Below are positions 34,116 through 43,361 of a DNA stretch of 64,000 nucleotides, one piece after another. The stretch is from NCBI GenBank assembly GCA_041660525.1, contig JBAZWD010000004.1:107451-171450 (forward strand), given 5' to 3'. Numbering within the stretch: position 1 is the first letter of the stretch; every line of letters starts with the position of its first letter. The stretch is from JABCZS01 sp041660525. GTDB lineage: Bacteria; Pseudomonadota; Gammaproteobacteria; JABCZS01. The notes under the pieces are model-generated. The model ran no database searches. It saw only the letters and a list, made by a program, of their open reading frames with translations, and was not told the origin of the DNA. The position numbers and the translations under genes are program-made.

Positions 34116-36138
34116 CCTTGTTACTCAGCGCTTCACAAGCACGATCGATTTCCAAACAAAAAGCTTCATGTAATTTTTTGATTTCTTCCTGTTTGTTTTC
34201 TTGAATAGCAATTACTAATAATGCCGTGGATGCTTCTAATGCGGGTAAGCCACAGTAAAGTAATTCACTGTCACACTGTTTTATAAACTGATTAAATTGA
34301 ATCTGATTTTTTTTATTTAAAGCAGCTATGGCATTGTTTTTTAGCAAGGGTAATTCATGAAGCATGATCGAGCGTGCTTCATGGACTAATTGTATATTGT
34401 TGTCACAACGCTTCATCCAAAGCATATCATCTATAATAGGTAAAAGTTGTTGGTGACTTAAAAATTCCATCAGATGTTTTCTGAAATCTTCTTCCATTAA
34501 GGGTTTTAATAAAACCTTATCGATATTAAGCGCAGCACATTCTCGTCTAATGCTTTCATCAGCATGGGCAGTCAGTGCAATAATAGGCGTATACTGATTC
34601 GGTGATTGAGCATCTTGCCTGATAAATTTCGCTACTTCTTTACCATCCATATCCGGCAAACCTAAATCTAAATAAATTAAATCATATTTTTTCAATAAAG
34701 AATTATGAATAGCTTGCTTGCCAGTTTGCGCGATATCTACCGCATCATAACCCCATTCGCGTAAATTAAATACAGTAGCTTTTTGCACCACTTCATTATC
34801 TTCAATTAATAAAATACGCGCTTTAGCCTGAATTTTATTGGTTTTGATTGCAATGTGCTCATGCAATATTTGTTGTGATTGATATTTTTTCAGCTGCAAA
34901 GCTGTGGGCATTTTAAATTGCAGTGTACAAATAAATTGTGCCCCACGTCCAGGCACACTACAAACTTTAATATCCCCACCCAATTTTTTAATAAATTCTT
35001 TAACCATATATAAACCCAAGCCACTACCTTTTTGCATGGTGGCATAAGATGCGCTCAAACGACTAAATTTATCAAAGATAACTTCTTGTTTATCGATGGG
35101 AATGCCAATTCCGGTATCTTTAACGACCAATTTAAGACTGGCTTTATCGGCCTTTTTTTGCAATAAACTAACTTCTAAACTGATTGAACCTTTCTCGGTA
35201 AATTTAACTGCGTTCCCCAATAAATTTAAAATAATGCGATGCAATAATAATTCTTGCCCATATAAAACTTGTGGAATATTATCATCATAAAATACTTCCA
35301 GCTTAAGACCTTTGTGTTTAATAGTTGGTTTAAAAATCGCTATCAATGCATCTATAGTGGCTTTTAATTCAAAACAACCTTTTTTATGGAGCATATCGCC
35401 GGATTCTATTTGTGTGGTCTCAATAATTTCATTCAGCAAATTTAACAAGGCTCGGCCAGCCTGATGAATATCAACTGCACTATCTTTGGTCATTTCCATA
35501 TCAGGCACGCGACTAATCATATCCGCCATGCCAATAATTCCTGTAAGTGGCGTGCGGATATCATGACTCATATTGCGAATAAATTCAGTTTTTGCAATAC
35601 TTGCGGCTTCAGCGGCTTCTTTGGCTTTTTTCAAAGCTACTTCTGCAATTTTTCGGTCGGTAATATCAACCGAAAAACCAAATACACCGATGGTGGCATG
35701 ATTTTCATCAAATAGTGGGCTTTTATAGGAAAGACAAATTTTTTCCTTTCCATCTTGAACCGTCTTTTCTTCTTGGGATAAAGTTTGGCCAGTAGCGATA
35801 ACCTTTAAATCGTTTTGACGAATTTCATCACAAAGCGATTTTTTCCAGCCATGCATTTCCCCAAAAGTATATATATTTTTACCAATAAATTCTTTTGGGC
35901 TAGATACGCCAAAATTTAAGGCCTGCATTTCATTACACCCTAAAAATGTCCCGTTTAAATCTGACCAATAGAAATTCACGGGTAAGTTAGCTTCCATGAT
36001 GTTTTTTAAATAAATATGCATGCTTTTTTCAGATAGCTGTACTGATTGGTATTTCTCTTGTAATGCCTGGTATTTAGCTTCAATTTCTGCAAGCTTATGT
36101 TTTAATTCAATGTTTTCATTATTACTCATACTGCACAT
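34099..36138 (-). CDS. Hybrid sensor histidine kinase (PAS-HisKA-HATPase-REC, degenerate HPt)
   Basis: 679 residues. Coiled-coil start, PAS (about 55-170), HisKA with NMSHDIRTPL, HATPase_c with LLGNAVKFTEKG, DTGIGIP and GSGLGLYMVKEF, receiver with LIEDNEV, YLDLGLPDMDG and LLKPL, then an HPt-like helical bundle. In that bundle the position of the phospho-accepting His is lost (FIKQCDSELLYCG against HVHKLHGGLCYCG in the neighbour). No transmembrane segment is seen, so it is a cytoplasmic sensor. The partner protein encoded next supplies an intact HPt. Confidence 0.9.
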   Translation of the reverse strand: MCSMSNNENIELKHKLAEIEAKYQALQEKYQSVQLSEKSMHIYLKNIMEANLPVNFYWSDLNGTFLGCNEMQALNFGVSSPKEFIGKNIYTFGEMHGWKKSLCDEIRQNDLKVIATGQTLSQEEKTVQDGKEKICLSYKSPLFDENHATIGVFGFSVDITDRKIAEVALKKAKEAAEAASIAKTEFIRNMSHDIRTPLTGIIGMADMISRVPDMEMTKDSAVDIHQAGRALLNLLNEIIETTQIESGDMLHKKGCFELKATIDALIAIFKPTIKHKGLKLEVFYDDNIPQVLYGQELLLHRIILNLLGNAVKFTEKGSISLEVSLLQKKADKASLKLVVKDTGIGIPIDKQEVIFDKFSRLSASYATMQKGSGLGLYMVKEFIKKLGGDIKVCSVPGRGAQFICTLQFKMPTALQLKKYQSQQILHEHIAIKTNKIQAKARILLIEDNEVVQKATVFNLREWGYDAVDIAQTGKQAIHNSLLKKYDLIYLDLGLPDMDGKEVAKFIRQDAQSPNQYTPIIALTAHADESIRRECAALNIDKVLLKPLMEEDFRKHLMEFLSHQQLLPIIDDMLWMKRCDNNIQLVHEARSIMLHELPLLKNNAIAALNKKNQIQFNQFIKQCDSELLYCGLPALEASTALLVIAIQENKQEEIKKLHEAFCLEIDRACEALSNKDGANG

Positions 36139-36411
36139 GGCTATTTCTCACATTAAGATCTTGATAAGGTTAGTTTAACAAAATTAATTCAATTAAACAG
36201 CTATACATCATTTAGAAAAAATTGTATAATAGTTGTCTTTATTGCTTATTTATATTTTTGTCAGACATTGACCTGGATTGGGGTAAGCCTTGTCTGATAT
36301 AAAAATATCTAGTAGACTATGGGTGTCAAGATTGATAATTGGCAGGAAATAAGAATAAGTATTTAGCTATTAAAATAACAAAATTCTTTTATAAGGTAGG
36401 GAAATAATAAT

Positions 36412-38466
36412 ATGCCCCCGACAAATCAAACGATATCTCCTACGAAAGCGCATCCTTATGTTGATGGCGATATTCTTTTGATCAGTAATTATAAACCCGA
36501 TAAGAAAGACTATTTCCCTCACGCTTCTAATGAAGAACTTACTCGTTCCATACTTGCGAGCATGCAAGAGAAAGCGCGAGAAAATAATAATAACACGCAA
36601 GCAAATGTCACTGTATTCGCACCGATGCCAGGCAGAATGTATTTTTTAAACAGAACTTTAACCATTGGAAACAATGGCCCTATAGTTAAAACTTCAGACT
36701 CACTAAAAAAACTTGACTCAAAAGCAAATTCAAGCACAAGCATGCAATTAGTCCATCTAGACAACGAATGTGATCTCGATGCTTATGATGAAATCAAAAG
36801 ATGGATAAATAGCCAAAACCGCTATATCTTAGCAGCAGCAGATCAGTTTCGTGAAAGCCACCCTGGGTGGGATGTGCATCTTCTCATCCCTCATATAGAA
36901 AGAGGGGCGGGCAATGGCACAGCTAAAGTAGCAGAATTAACCGAATTTGATTTATTTGAAGAAAATCACCCTCAAACGAATAAAAATAATGGCAGTCAAC
37001 CAAGCATAACAATAAACTTTCTGCACCAATGGCCAGATCTATATAGTCCTCAGGATAAAATCAAAGAACTTGTCAATTTTGTTGCCCATTTTAATAAAGG
37101 ACAAAGTTTTTTTAATCAAAATCTTGGGGAACATAAGATTGTCGCTTTAACAAATAAAGAAGAATCAATATCTGCGCATAATATTGACCTTCAAAAACTT
37201 CCCTCACTGGAAGAGGAAGATTTAAAGCTTCTGTGTGATATCTTAAAAATCAGTTACGAAAACTATAACGATGGCCAAAACATACAACCTGGTCTCAAAA
37301 CTACTTTACAAAATCGTGAAGCTGAAACAATAGATAAAGTTTCAGCCGTAAACGTCTTTCTTAAAACCTGCGTACTTTCATTTAATGCCTTTGCTGGAAG
37401 TAAAAATGGACAAACAGCTCAAGGAAAAAGTATCAAAGATCCCGAACAAAATAAACAGCTAAAACAAATAGTTAATCAATCTTTTTGGGGCAATATTCTT
37501 TTTATGGCTGCAGAATTACCACTTTTAATTCTGGGAAGCGGCAAACCTGGTGTAGCAGCAAAGAAAATTGGATATAACCAAGACCCTAGGAACGAGAATT
37601 TACAGCTCATTAGTGAAATTTCAACCGACATGGGTAGAGGCGTAGTTAATTTTTATCAACCAGTAGTGGAACCCATCGGAAAATCCAACACTTCAAATAG
37701 CTCTCCATCCAGCAGCCCCCCTAGTGATGATGGCATATTAAACAAAAGAGAGTCCGTCTCCTCAGAAAAGACAGCTAAATTAGTAAAAGGCTTTACCGGG
37801 CATGTCAGCGATGCTATTGGGCAAATCTGTCTTCCAGAAGGTTTTTATAATGTGCATTTAGCTATGGATATGTTGTATCACATCTTAGGTTGGTATACTT
37901 CAATTTTAGATGCTGTAGTTGCTGAAGATGCGAATAGTGTTACACAAGAAAAATACCAAGCTCTTGATGAAGAATTTTGGACACATATTCAATCCATAAC
38001 CAATAAAATTAGCACCCAGCTCTCTGTAGCTGAACCAAAAGAAACTATTGAGAAAGGTCGCACAGATGCCATCTATAATACAGCTTGTTCTTATCTCAAG
38101 ACAAACAAATCTACTGAAGACTCCAAGTTTTCTGTAAAATCAACATTTAGCAGCAGTGACACATTAAATTTGTGGTATAACCACGTAGAAAAAATTCAAG
38201 TATTTAAACCTGATAATAAACCAGCAACTTTAGCTGCCCAGCCAGAAGAAGATCAAAAACAGATTTACGGTCATTCTATTGATCAATCTCATCTTGCATT
38301 TAACTCTTTATCTGTAAATAGCGACACAGAAGCATCAGGGACAACAAAAGGATATGTATTACTTGAACACTTGCGTCGTGCCACCAAAAAACTAGAAAAA
38401 ACGATAGTAGGATCTGGCTCTCCGTATGCTGCAGGTAATGCAACAAAGCCTTATTTCAAACAATAA
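36412..38466 (+). CDS. Large modular protein, family A member 1 (unknown)
   Basis: 684 residues, no signal peptide. The N-terminal domain of about 250 residues shares pattern with the next protein and with that at 43362: a DWxxxLxxP-like strand followed by SITINF, then an FNKGQ helix. The C-terminal module (about 465-684) reads GFYNVHLAMDMLYHILGWY, EFWTHIQSI, KFSVKSTFSSSDTLNLW and AHLAF-like motifs, and recurs three times in the next gene. Its leader shares TTTTATA...AATAATATGCCCCC with the next gene. Function unknown; a host-directed effector is possible but not shown. Confidence 0.75.
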   Translation: MPPTNQTISPTKAHPYVDGDILLISNYKPDKKDYFPHASNEELTRSILASMQEKARENNNNTQANVTVFAPMPGRMYFLNRTLTIGNNGPIVKTSDSLKKLDSKANSSTSMQLVHLDNECDLDAYDEIKRWINSQNRYILAAADQFRESHPGWDVHLLIPHIERGAGNGTAKVAELTEFDLFEENHPQTNKNNGSQPSITINFLHQWPDLYSPQDKIKELVNFVAHFNKGQSFFNQNLGEHKIVALTNKEESISAHNIDLQKLPSLEEEDLKLLCDILKISYENYNDGQNIQPGLKTTLQNREAETIDKVSAVNVFLKTCVLSFNAFAGSKNGQTAQGKSIKDPEQNKQLKQIVNQSFWGNILFMAAELPLLILGSGKPGVAAKKIGYNQDPRNENLQLISEISTDMGRGVVNFYQPVVEPIGKSNTSNSSPSSSPPSDDGILNKRESVSSEKTAKLVKGFTGHVSDAIGQICLPEGFYNVHLAMDMLYHILGWYTSILDAVVAEDANSVTQEKYQALDEEFWTHIQSITNKISTQLSVAEPKETIEKGRTDAIYNTACSYLKTNKSTEDSKFSVKSTFSSSDTLNLWYNHVEKIQVFKPDNKPATLAAQPEEDQKQIYGHSIDQSHLAFNSLSVNSDTEASGTTKGYVLLEHLRRATKKLEKTIVGSGSPYAAGNATKPYFKQ

Positions 38467-38513
38467 AAAATACTCACCTAGCAAAATACCTTTTATAGGG
38501 TGTAAAAAATAAT

Positions 38514-41500
38514 ATGCCCCCAAAAGCAAAACCACCAGAACAAACCCAACAATTTATTATTCAACCTGACGAAGACGCATCTATCTTAATCAGCACACTT
38601 CAATCTAAAACACCTCAATCCAAAAAAGAAAAATATATCCCGTATTGCACTGGAGAAGCGCTCGAAGAATTTTTAACAGCCTGCTTTAAGGCAAAATGCT
38701 ATGGCAAACAAAATGTTGTGATCGACATGATTGGTGGAGGTGATTTATATATATCAAATGTCCTGGCAGAGGTGACGTCTTCGGAACAAAAAATAATACC
38801 GTCTCCAGAGCGAGCAAAATTTGATAAAGGAGAAACGCTGCATCCTACAGCAACGAGTGGCTTAATGATCGACCTTATATGGTTAATGGATCATAAAAAT
38901 AATATTATACGTGCCGCGAAAAAAGCATTAGGTAATGATGCATCTGATTGGAATATAGAAATAATAGCGCCCGAAGTTAATAGAAGCAAACAGCCTTTCA
39001 CAGTTGATCGAAAAACTTTTTTTAAATCTGAAAACCCAAAAGCTAAGTCAGTATTAACGATCAACTTCTACACATGGATAGAGAAACCTGGGCTCACGCC
39101 ACAAGAAAAATCAAAAAGACTAGCTAACGCAATTACCTATTATGATTTGGGCAGAAGAAATTTCCAGAGCAATTATACTAAAGAATCTGTTACCAGAGAG
39201 ACTGTCTCTGATTTTAAATCCACTACACCCGACGCCAAATCTTCTGACATCTGGAATGAATTTAAAACACACAACCTAAATATTTTTACCTTGCCTGATT
39301 TTAAAGATAAAGATGATGAAGAAAATCCATACAGAAAAGCTGAAGCAGCCAAGCCAAATAAAAATAAAGATCTACAATTTTTATGTTTGAAACATAAAAT
39401 CGATCATCAGCAATTCCAAATAGATCTGGCTCAGGCAAAGCAAGAAGCTACTGATCCTGCTCATGCTAAAACTGTTTTTGAAAATGCCACCATGGCTGCA
39501 TTCTCTCATTTTTCTGCACATGAAAATGCTAAACCTGCAAAAAGTTTAAAAGCACAAGAAAACAGCTCTGTTTTTGTCAATGAACTTTTTCTTGCTAATG
39601 TACAAGTCATATTAACCGAAGCAGCATTTCTTCAAAAAGAATTATATCCAAAAGATAAAAAAGATTCTGTGCTGCAAAATATAGAAAAAATTGGGCGTGC
39701 GCTAGGATTTCCCATTGAATTTAGAACTAGATATGAAGTTCCAGAAAGCGCAGTATCTAATGAATCTGAAATAAATAAGGAAATCGATGATTTTTTAAAG
39801 AATTTTACAGCTGCTCAAATTAGAATAAGAGGGCAAATTTTTTATGTAGAAGGCTATTACCAGGAAGGTTATTATAATGTTTATTTGGCAATTAATGCTT
39901 TAGATAATATCCTAAGATTGTACGTTAGATTTTTGCAGATGATCGAACCTGAAAATCTAAATAAAAAAACCCAAGAAATATACGAGTCTTATGATCACAA
40001 ATTTTGGTCAGCGATAGAGTCTATAACCAGCACAACCATGAGGCACATTGCTTATGAAGAAATGCATGAAACATCTCAGAGAGCATATCTAAGTCTGCTC
40101 TATAATATTGCTCGATCATACCTTCATATTAAGAAAGCCACTGTCTATAGTGATCAAAATGCATTAAATTCATGGCTTGATGAATTAAAAAAAAATATAA
40201 ATTTTAAAAGTAATAAGCCTGAAAGCTCAGCAGCAGCACCAAAGAAACAGCAAAAAAAAACCTACGACGAATCGATCCAGAAATTATTCCTTGCATTTAC
40301 TACTTTAGCTGAAGTAAAAACTCATAATGAAATAACAGAAAAATCAAATCCAAAAGAATTTTTCCTAATCCAAGCAATACGGCGCTTTACCTATTTTTTT
40401 GCAAATGATATAGGTGCCTCTGGTACCATTTATAGTCGATTGAGAAGAAAAGCTTATTTTGAAAAAGAATCACCCAAAGAAAATGCAACGAGCCCCATAT
40501 CAACTTCTGATAGTCTTGCTATTATACCTGTTACTTCTGCGCCAGTATTAACAAGAGATTTTACTGATAATATTCATGGCGCTTTTCGAGAAATATGCGC
40601 TTTAGATTATCATTACAATGTTCTTTTAGCTATGGATATGTTATGCAATATGCTTGAGTGGTATTTGAAAACTGTAAATACTATTTTAACTGCAGACGTA
40701 AACGAAAAAACACAAAATACATTCGAATCAATAGATGAAGATTTTTGGCTAGATTTAGAAGCTATCAGTATCAAAATGAGGCAAGATCTCACTACTGCAG
40801 AAAGTGAAGAAACCTCGCAGAGGGCCCATTTAGATATTATCTATAATACTGCACATTCATATCTCAACACCAAAGCAGTCACGGCGAATGATAAATTTTC
40901 TGTAAAATCAACATTTAGTTCTAAAGACACATTAGCCTCATGGTTTGATAATATACAAATAGTCCAGGGGTTTAAAAGTAGCAAACCTTCAACCTCAGCT
41001 ACTCCACCAGAGTTACCACAACAAGAAGCCTATTGTAAATCTATAGATAAAGCACACCTTGCATTTGTCTCTTTAGCGAGGAGCCAATCCAACAAAACTG
41101 AAACTGAAACAGATACAAAAAAATCAAAAGGATATGAACCGTTAGAATTATTGCATAGAACGACCCGATTACTTGCTGATCTTGTGGTAGGTTCAAGATC
41201 AACTTACGCTGCTCGCAATCTAATGAAGCCTTATTTTAGAAAAAAAGCACCCAACGAAAATGCAACGAGTTCCATGAGATCAAATACTCATGATTCTAAG
41301 CATGTAAGTTTTATGCTCTCGAATCCAGTTAAGGATGAAACTTCAGCTAGAATAACTGACAAGTTAAAAAACTCCTCCTCAAACTCAGAAACTGATGTTT
41401 TAGCTGATGCAGTTACTAGTCACACAAACTCTGTTGTTAATCTAATATGTTCTGCATCTGGTTTTTATAATGTCTACTTGGCTATGGATTTCTTAAATGT

Positions 41501-42077
41501 TGCACTTGGATGGTATATTCATACTTTAGGCACAATTGTTATCGCAAACTTAGAGCAAGATAAATATAAAAAACGTGACGAAAAATTTTGGTTAAATATA
41601 CAATCTATAGTCAATTGTATGCTCCCGCAACTTAAAGAGAAAGAAAATGGTCTAACTAACGATATAGAGTATCTGAACAATCTATCAAAAATAGCAAATA
41701 CGTATCTCACCTCTACTAACGTCGATTGCAATGATGAAAGAAACTTCTCTCTTCAAAAAACATTTCTTAGCAGAAACGCTTTGAATGCTTGGAAGGAAAA
41801 AGTATTAGAAGTCCAAAAGTTTACTAGTAAGGCACAACCTGGGACTGCAACTAGACCCGCAATCAGTCAACTCGATTCTTACATGCTTGCTAGGAGGAAT
41901 GCGCAACATACATTCACTTCTTTAGCCGTAGCATCAAATAATGGGCTTGTAACATTTCAAGAGTTACGCAATTTAACCCTTAAATTTGCGTATTGTTTAG
42001 CGGGAGAGGAAACCCCTTCTCGTTTTGATAATACCCAAAGTCAAATAAGAATGCCTAATTACCTGAAAAATTCGTAA
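38514..42077 (+). CDS. Giant modular protein with three C-terminal repeats, family A member 2 (unknown)
   Basis: 1187 residues, the largest gene here. N-terminal family domain (about 1-330) then three modules of about 210-240 residues, each starting with a (G/D)xYNVxLAMDxLxxxLxWY helix, then FWxxIxSI, a Lys/Ser linker, and a xxHLAFxSLA helix. The second module is closest to the single module of the preceding protein (both KFSVKSTFSS). The rest is hydrophilic with low-complexity Lys/Glu/Ser linkers and no signal or membrane segment. It lies 47 bp after its paralogue, so internal and tandem duplication built this locus. Confidence 0.75.
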   Translation: MPPKAKPPEQTQQFIIQPDEDASILISTLQSKTPQSKKEKYIPYCTGEALEEFLTACFKAKCYGKQNVVIDMIGGGDLYISNVLAEVTSSEQKIIPSPERAKFDKGETLHPTATSGLMIDLIWLMDHKNNIIRAAKKALGNDASDWNIEIIAPEVNRSKQPFTVDRKTFFKSENPKAKSVLTINFYTWIEKPGLTPQEKSKRLANAITYYDLGRRNFQSNYTKESVTRETVSDFKSTTPDAKSSDIWNEFKTHNLNIFTLPDFKDKDDEENPYRKAEAAKPNKNKDLQFLCLKHKIDHQQFQIDLAQAKQEATDPAHAKTVFENATMAAFSHFSAHENAKPAKSLKAQENSSVFVNELFLANVQVILTEAAFLQKELYPKDKKDSVLQNIEKIGRALGFPIEFRTRYEVPESAVSNESEINKEIDDFLKNFTAAQIRIRGQIFYVEGYYQEGYYNVYLAINALDNILRLYVRFLQMIEPENLNKKTQEIYESYDHKFWSAIESITSTTMRHIAYEEMHETSQRAYLSLLYNIARSYLHIKKATVYSDQNALNSWLDELKKNINFKSNKPESSAAAPKKQQKKTYDESIQKLFLAFTTLAEVKTHNEITEKSNPKEFFLIQAIRRFTYFFANDIGASGTIYSRLRRKAYFEKESPKENATSPISTSDSLAIIPVTSAPVLTRDFTDNIHGAFREICALDYHYNVLLAMDMLCNMLEWYLKTVNTILTADVNEKTQNTFESIDEDFWLDLEAISIKMRQDLTTAESEETSQRAHLDIIYNTAHSYLNTKAVTANDKFSVKSTFSSKDTLASWFDNIQIVQGFKSSKPSTSATPPELPQQEAYCKSIDKAHLAFVSLARSQSNKTETETDTKKSKGYEPLELLHRTTRLLADLVVGSRSTYAARNLMKPYFRKKAPNENATSSMRSNTHDSKHVSFMLSNPVKDETSARITDKLKNSSSNSETDVLADAVTSHTNSVVNLICSASGFYNVYLAMDFLNVALGWYIHTLGTIVIANLEQDKYKKRDEKFWLNIQSIVNCMLPQLKEKENGLTNDIEYLNNLSKIANTYLTSTNVDCNDERNFSLQKTFLSRNALNAWKEKVLEVQKFTSKAQPGTATRPAISQLDSYMLARRNAQHTFTSLAVASNNGLVTFQELRNLTLKFAYCLAGEETPSRFDNTQSQIRMPNYLKNS

Positions 42078-42176
42078 TTAATTACTACGAAATTGAGCAA
42101 CACGGCAATAAAAATATTAAAGTGGCGCACGTTTTTCCTTGGGTGCTATTATATTATTTTATAGGGAAATATTAAA

Positions 42177-43328
42177 ATGATGATAAATACTGAGCAAGTA
42201 GCTTTAGATAATATTATTGCCAACCTACCTGGTCACGTTTACTGGAAAGATAAAGATTTTATTTTCCGCGGCTGCAATGAGCTGCAAGCAAAAGCATCCG
42301 GCTACACTCGCGAAGAAGTCATTGGTAAAACTGATTATGATATGCCATGGAAAGATGAAGCAGATATTTTAAGAAAAACAGATGCTGACGTCATGGCTAC
42401 TGGAAAAATCATCACCCGAGAAGAGCCTGCTAAATTCGCAGATGGCACACTGGGTATTTTCCTTTCTAAAAAAATCCCCTTACGCGATAAGCAAAACAAT
42501 ATCATCGGCGTTCTGGGTATTTCTTTTGACATCACCGCAGAAAAAGAAGCGGAAGAACTGCGATTTAAAAATAAAGTGCTTGAAGAACAAGAGCAAGTCA
42601 CACGTTTATTAGCAGCCAGCATGGCACACGAATTACGTACACCCTTGCGTGCTATTGAATCGGGTGCAGAAGGCATCGCAAAATTTCTGCCTCTTTTAGT
42701 CGAGACCTATAAAAAAGCGCGTGAAGCTAATTTGGATGTTCCATACATTGCGCCCTTACATTATAAAGCATTGGTCAATCTTACCAATAATACAAGAATT
42801 GAAACCAGAGCTGCATTTGCTGTTATTGATATGTTATTAGTCAGAACCAATTTATCGCATATTAATACTGAAAATTTTACCACTTGCTCCATGGGTCGTT
42901 GTATAACAGAAGCGGTCAAACGCTATCCAATTAGAAGTGATGAAAAAAATCTTATTCGTTGGAAAAAATGCGATTTTTCATTTCACGGCGATGAATTATT
43001 AATGACCCATATTATTTTTAATTTATTAAAAAATGCTTTGTATTACGTTAAAGCCGCAAACAAAGGCGAGATTCAAATCTGGTGCGATAAAAATGACAAA
43101 TTTAATATTTTACATTTTAAAGATACCGGCCAAGGCATGGATGCTGAAGTTTTATCTAAACTTTTTACGCCTTTTTTTACCAATACTTATCATGGCACAG
43201 GCGTCGGACTTGCTTTTTGTAAATTAGTTATGCAGGCTTTTGGCGGTGATATAACGTGTGATTCGGTGAAAGGTGAATATACAGATTTTACTATGACTTT
43301 TCCGCGCATGCCTCTTGGCAATACATAA
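42177..43328 (+). CDS. PAS-domain sensor histidine kinase
   Basis: 383 residues. PAS (about 10-125, LPGHVYWKDKDFIFRGCNE), HisKA with SMAHELRTPLRAIESG, and HATPase_c with LLKNALYYV, DTGQGMD and GTGVGLAFCK. No receiver or membrane segment. The PAS sequence resembles those of the two phosphorelay genes at 32742-36138, so the three share origin. It lies between two family A genes; the response regulator may be the LuxR protein at 49466. Confidence 0.92.
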   Translation: MMINTEQVALDNIIANLPGHVYWKDKDFIFRGCNELQAKASGYTREEVIGKTDYDMPWKDEADILRKTDADVMATGKIITREEPAKFADGTLGIFLSKKIPLRDKQNNIIGVLGISFDITAEKEAEELRFKNKVLEEQEQVTRLLAASMAHELRTPLRAIESGAEGIAKFLPLLVETYKKAREANLDVPYIAPLHYKALVNLTNNTRIETRAAFAVIDMLLVRTNLSHINTENFTTCSMGRCITEAVKRYPIRSDEKNLIRWKKCDFSFHGDELLMTHIIFNLLKNALYYVKAANKGEIQIWCDKNDKFNILHFKDTGQGMDAEVLSKLFTPFFTNTYHGTGVGLAFCKLVMQAFGGDITCDSVKGEYTDFTMTFPRMPLGNT

Positions 43329-43361
43329 TAAACTCAGTCAACCCAAGACTTTGGAGAAGAA

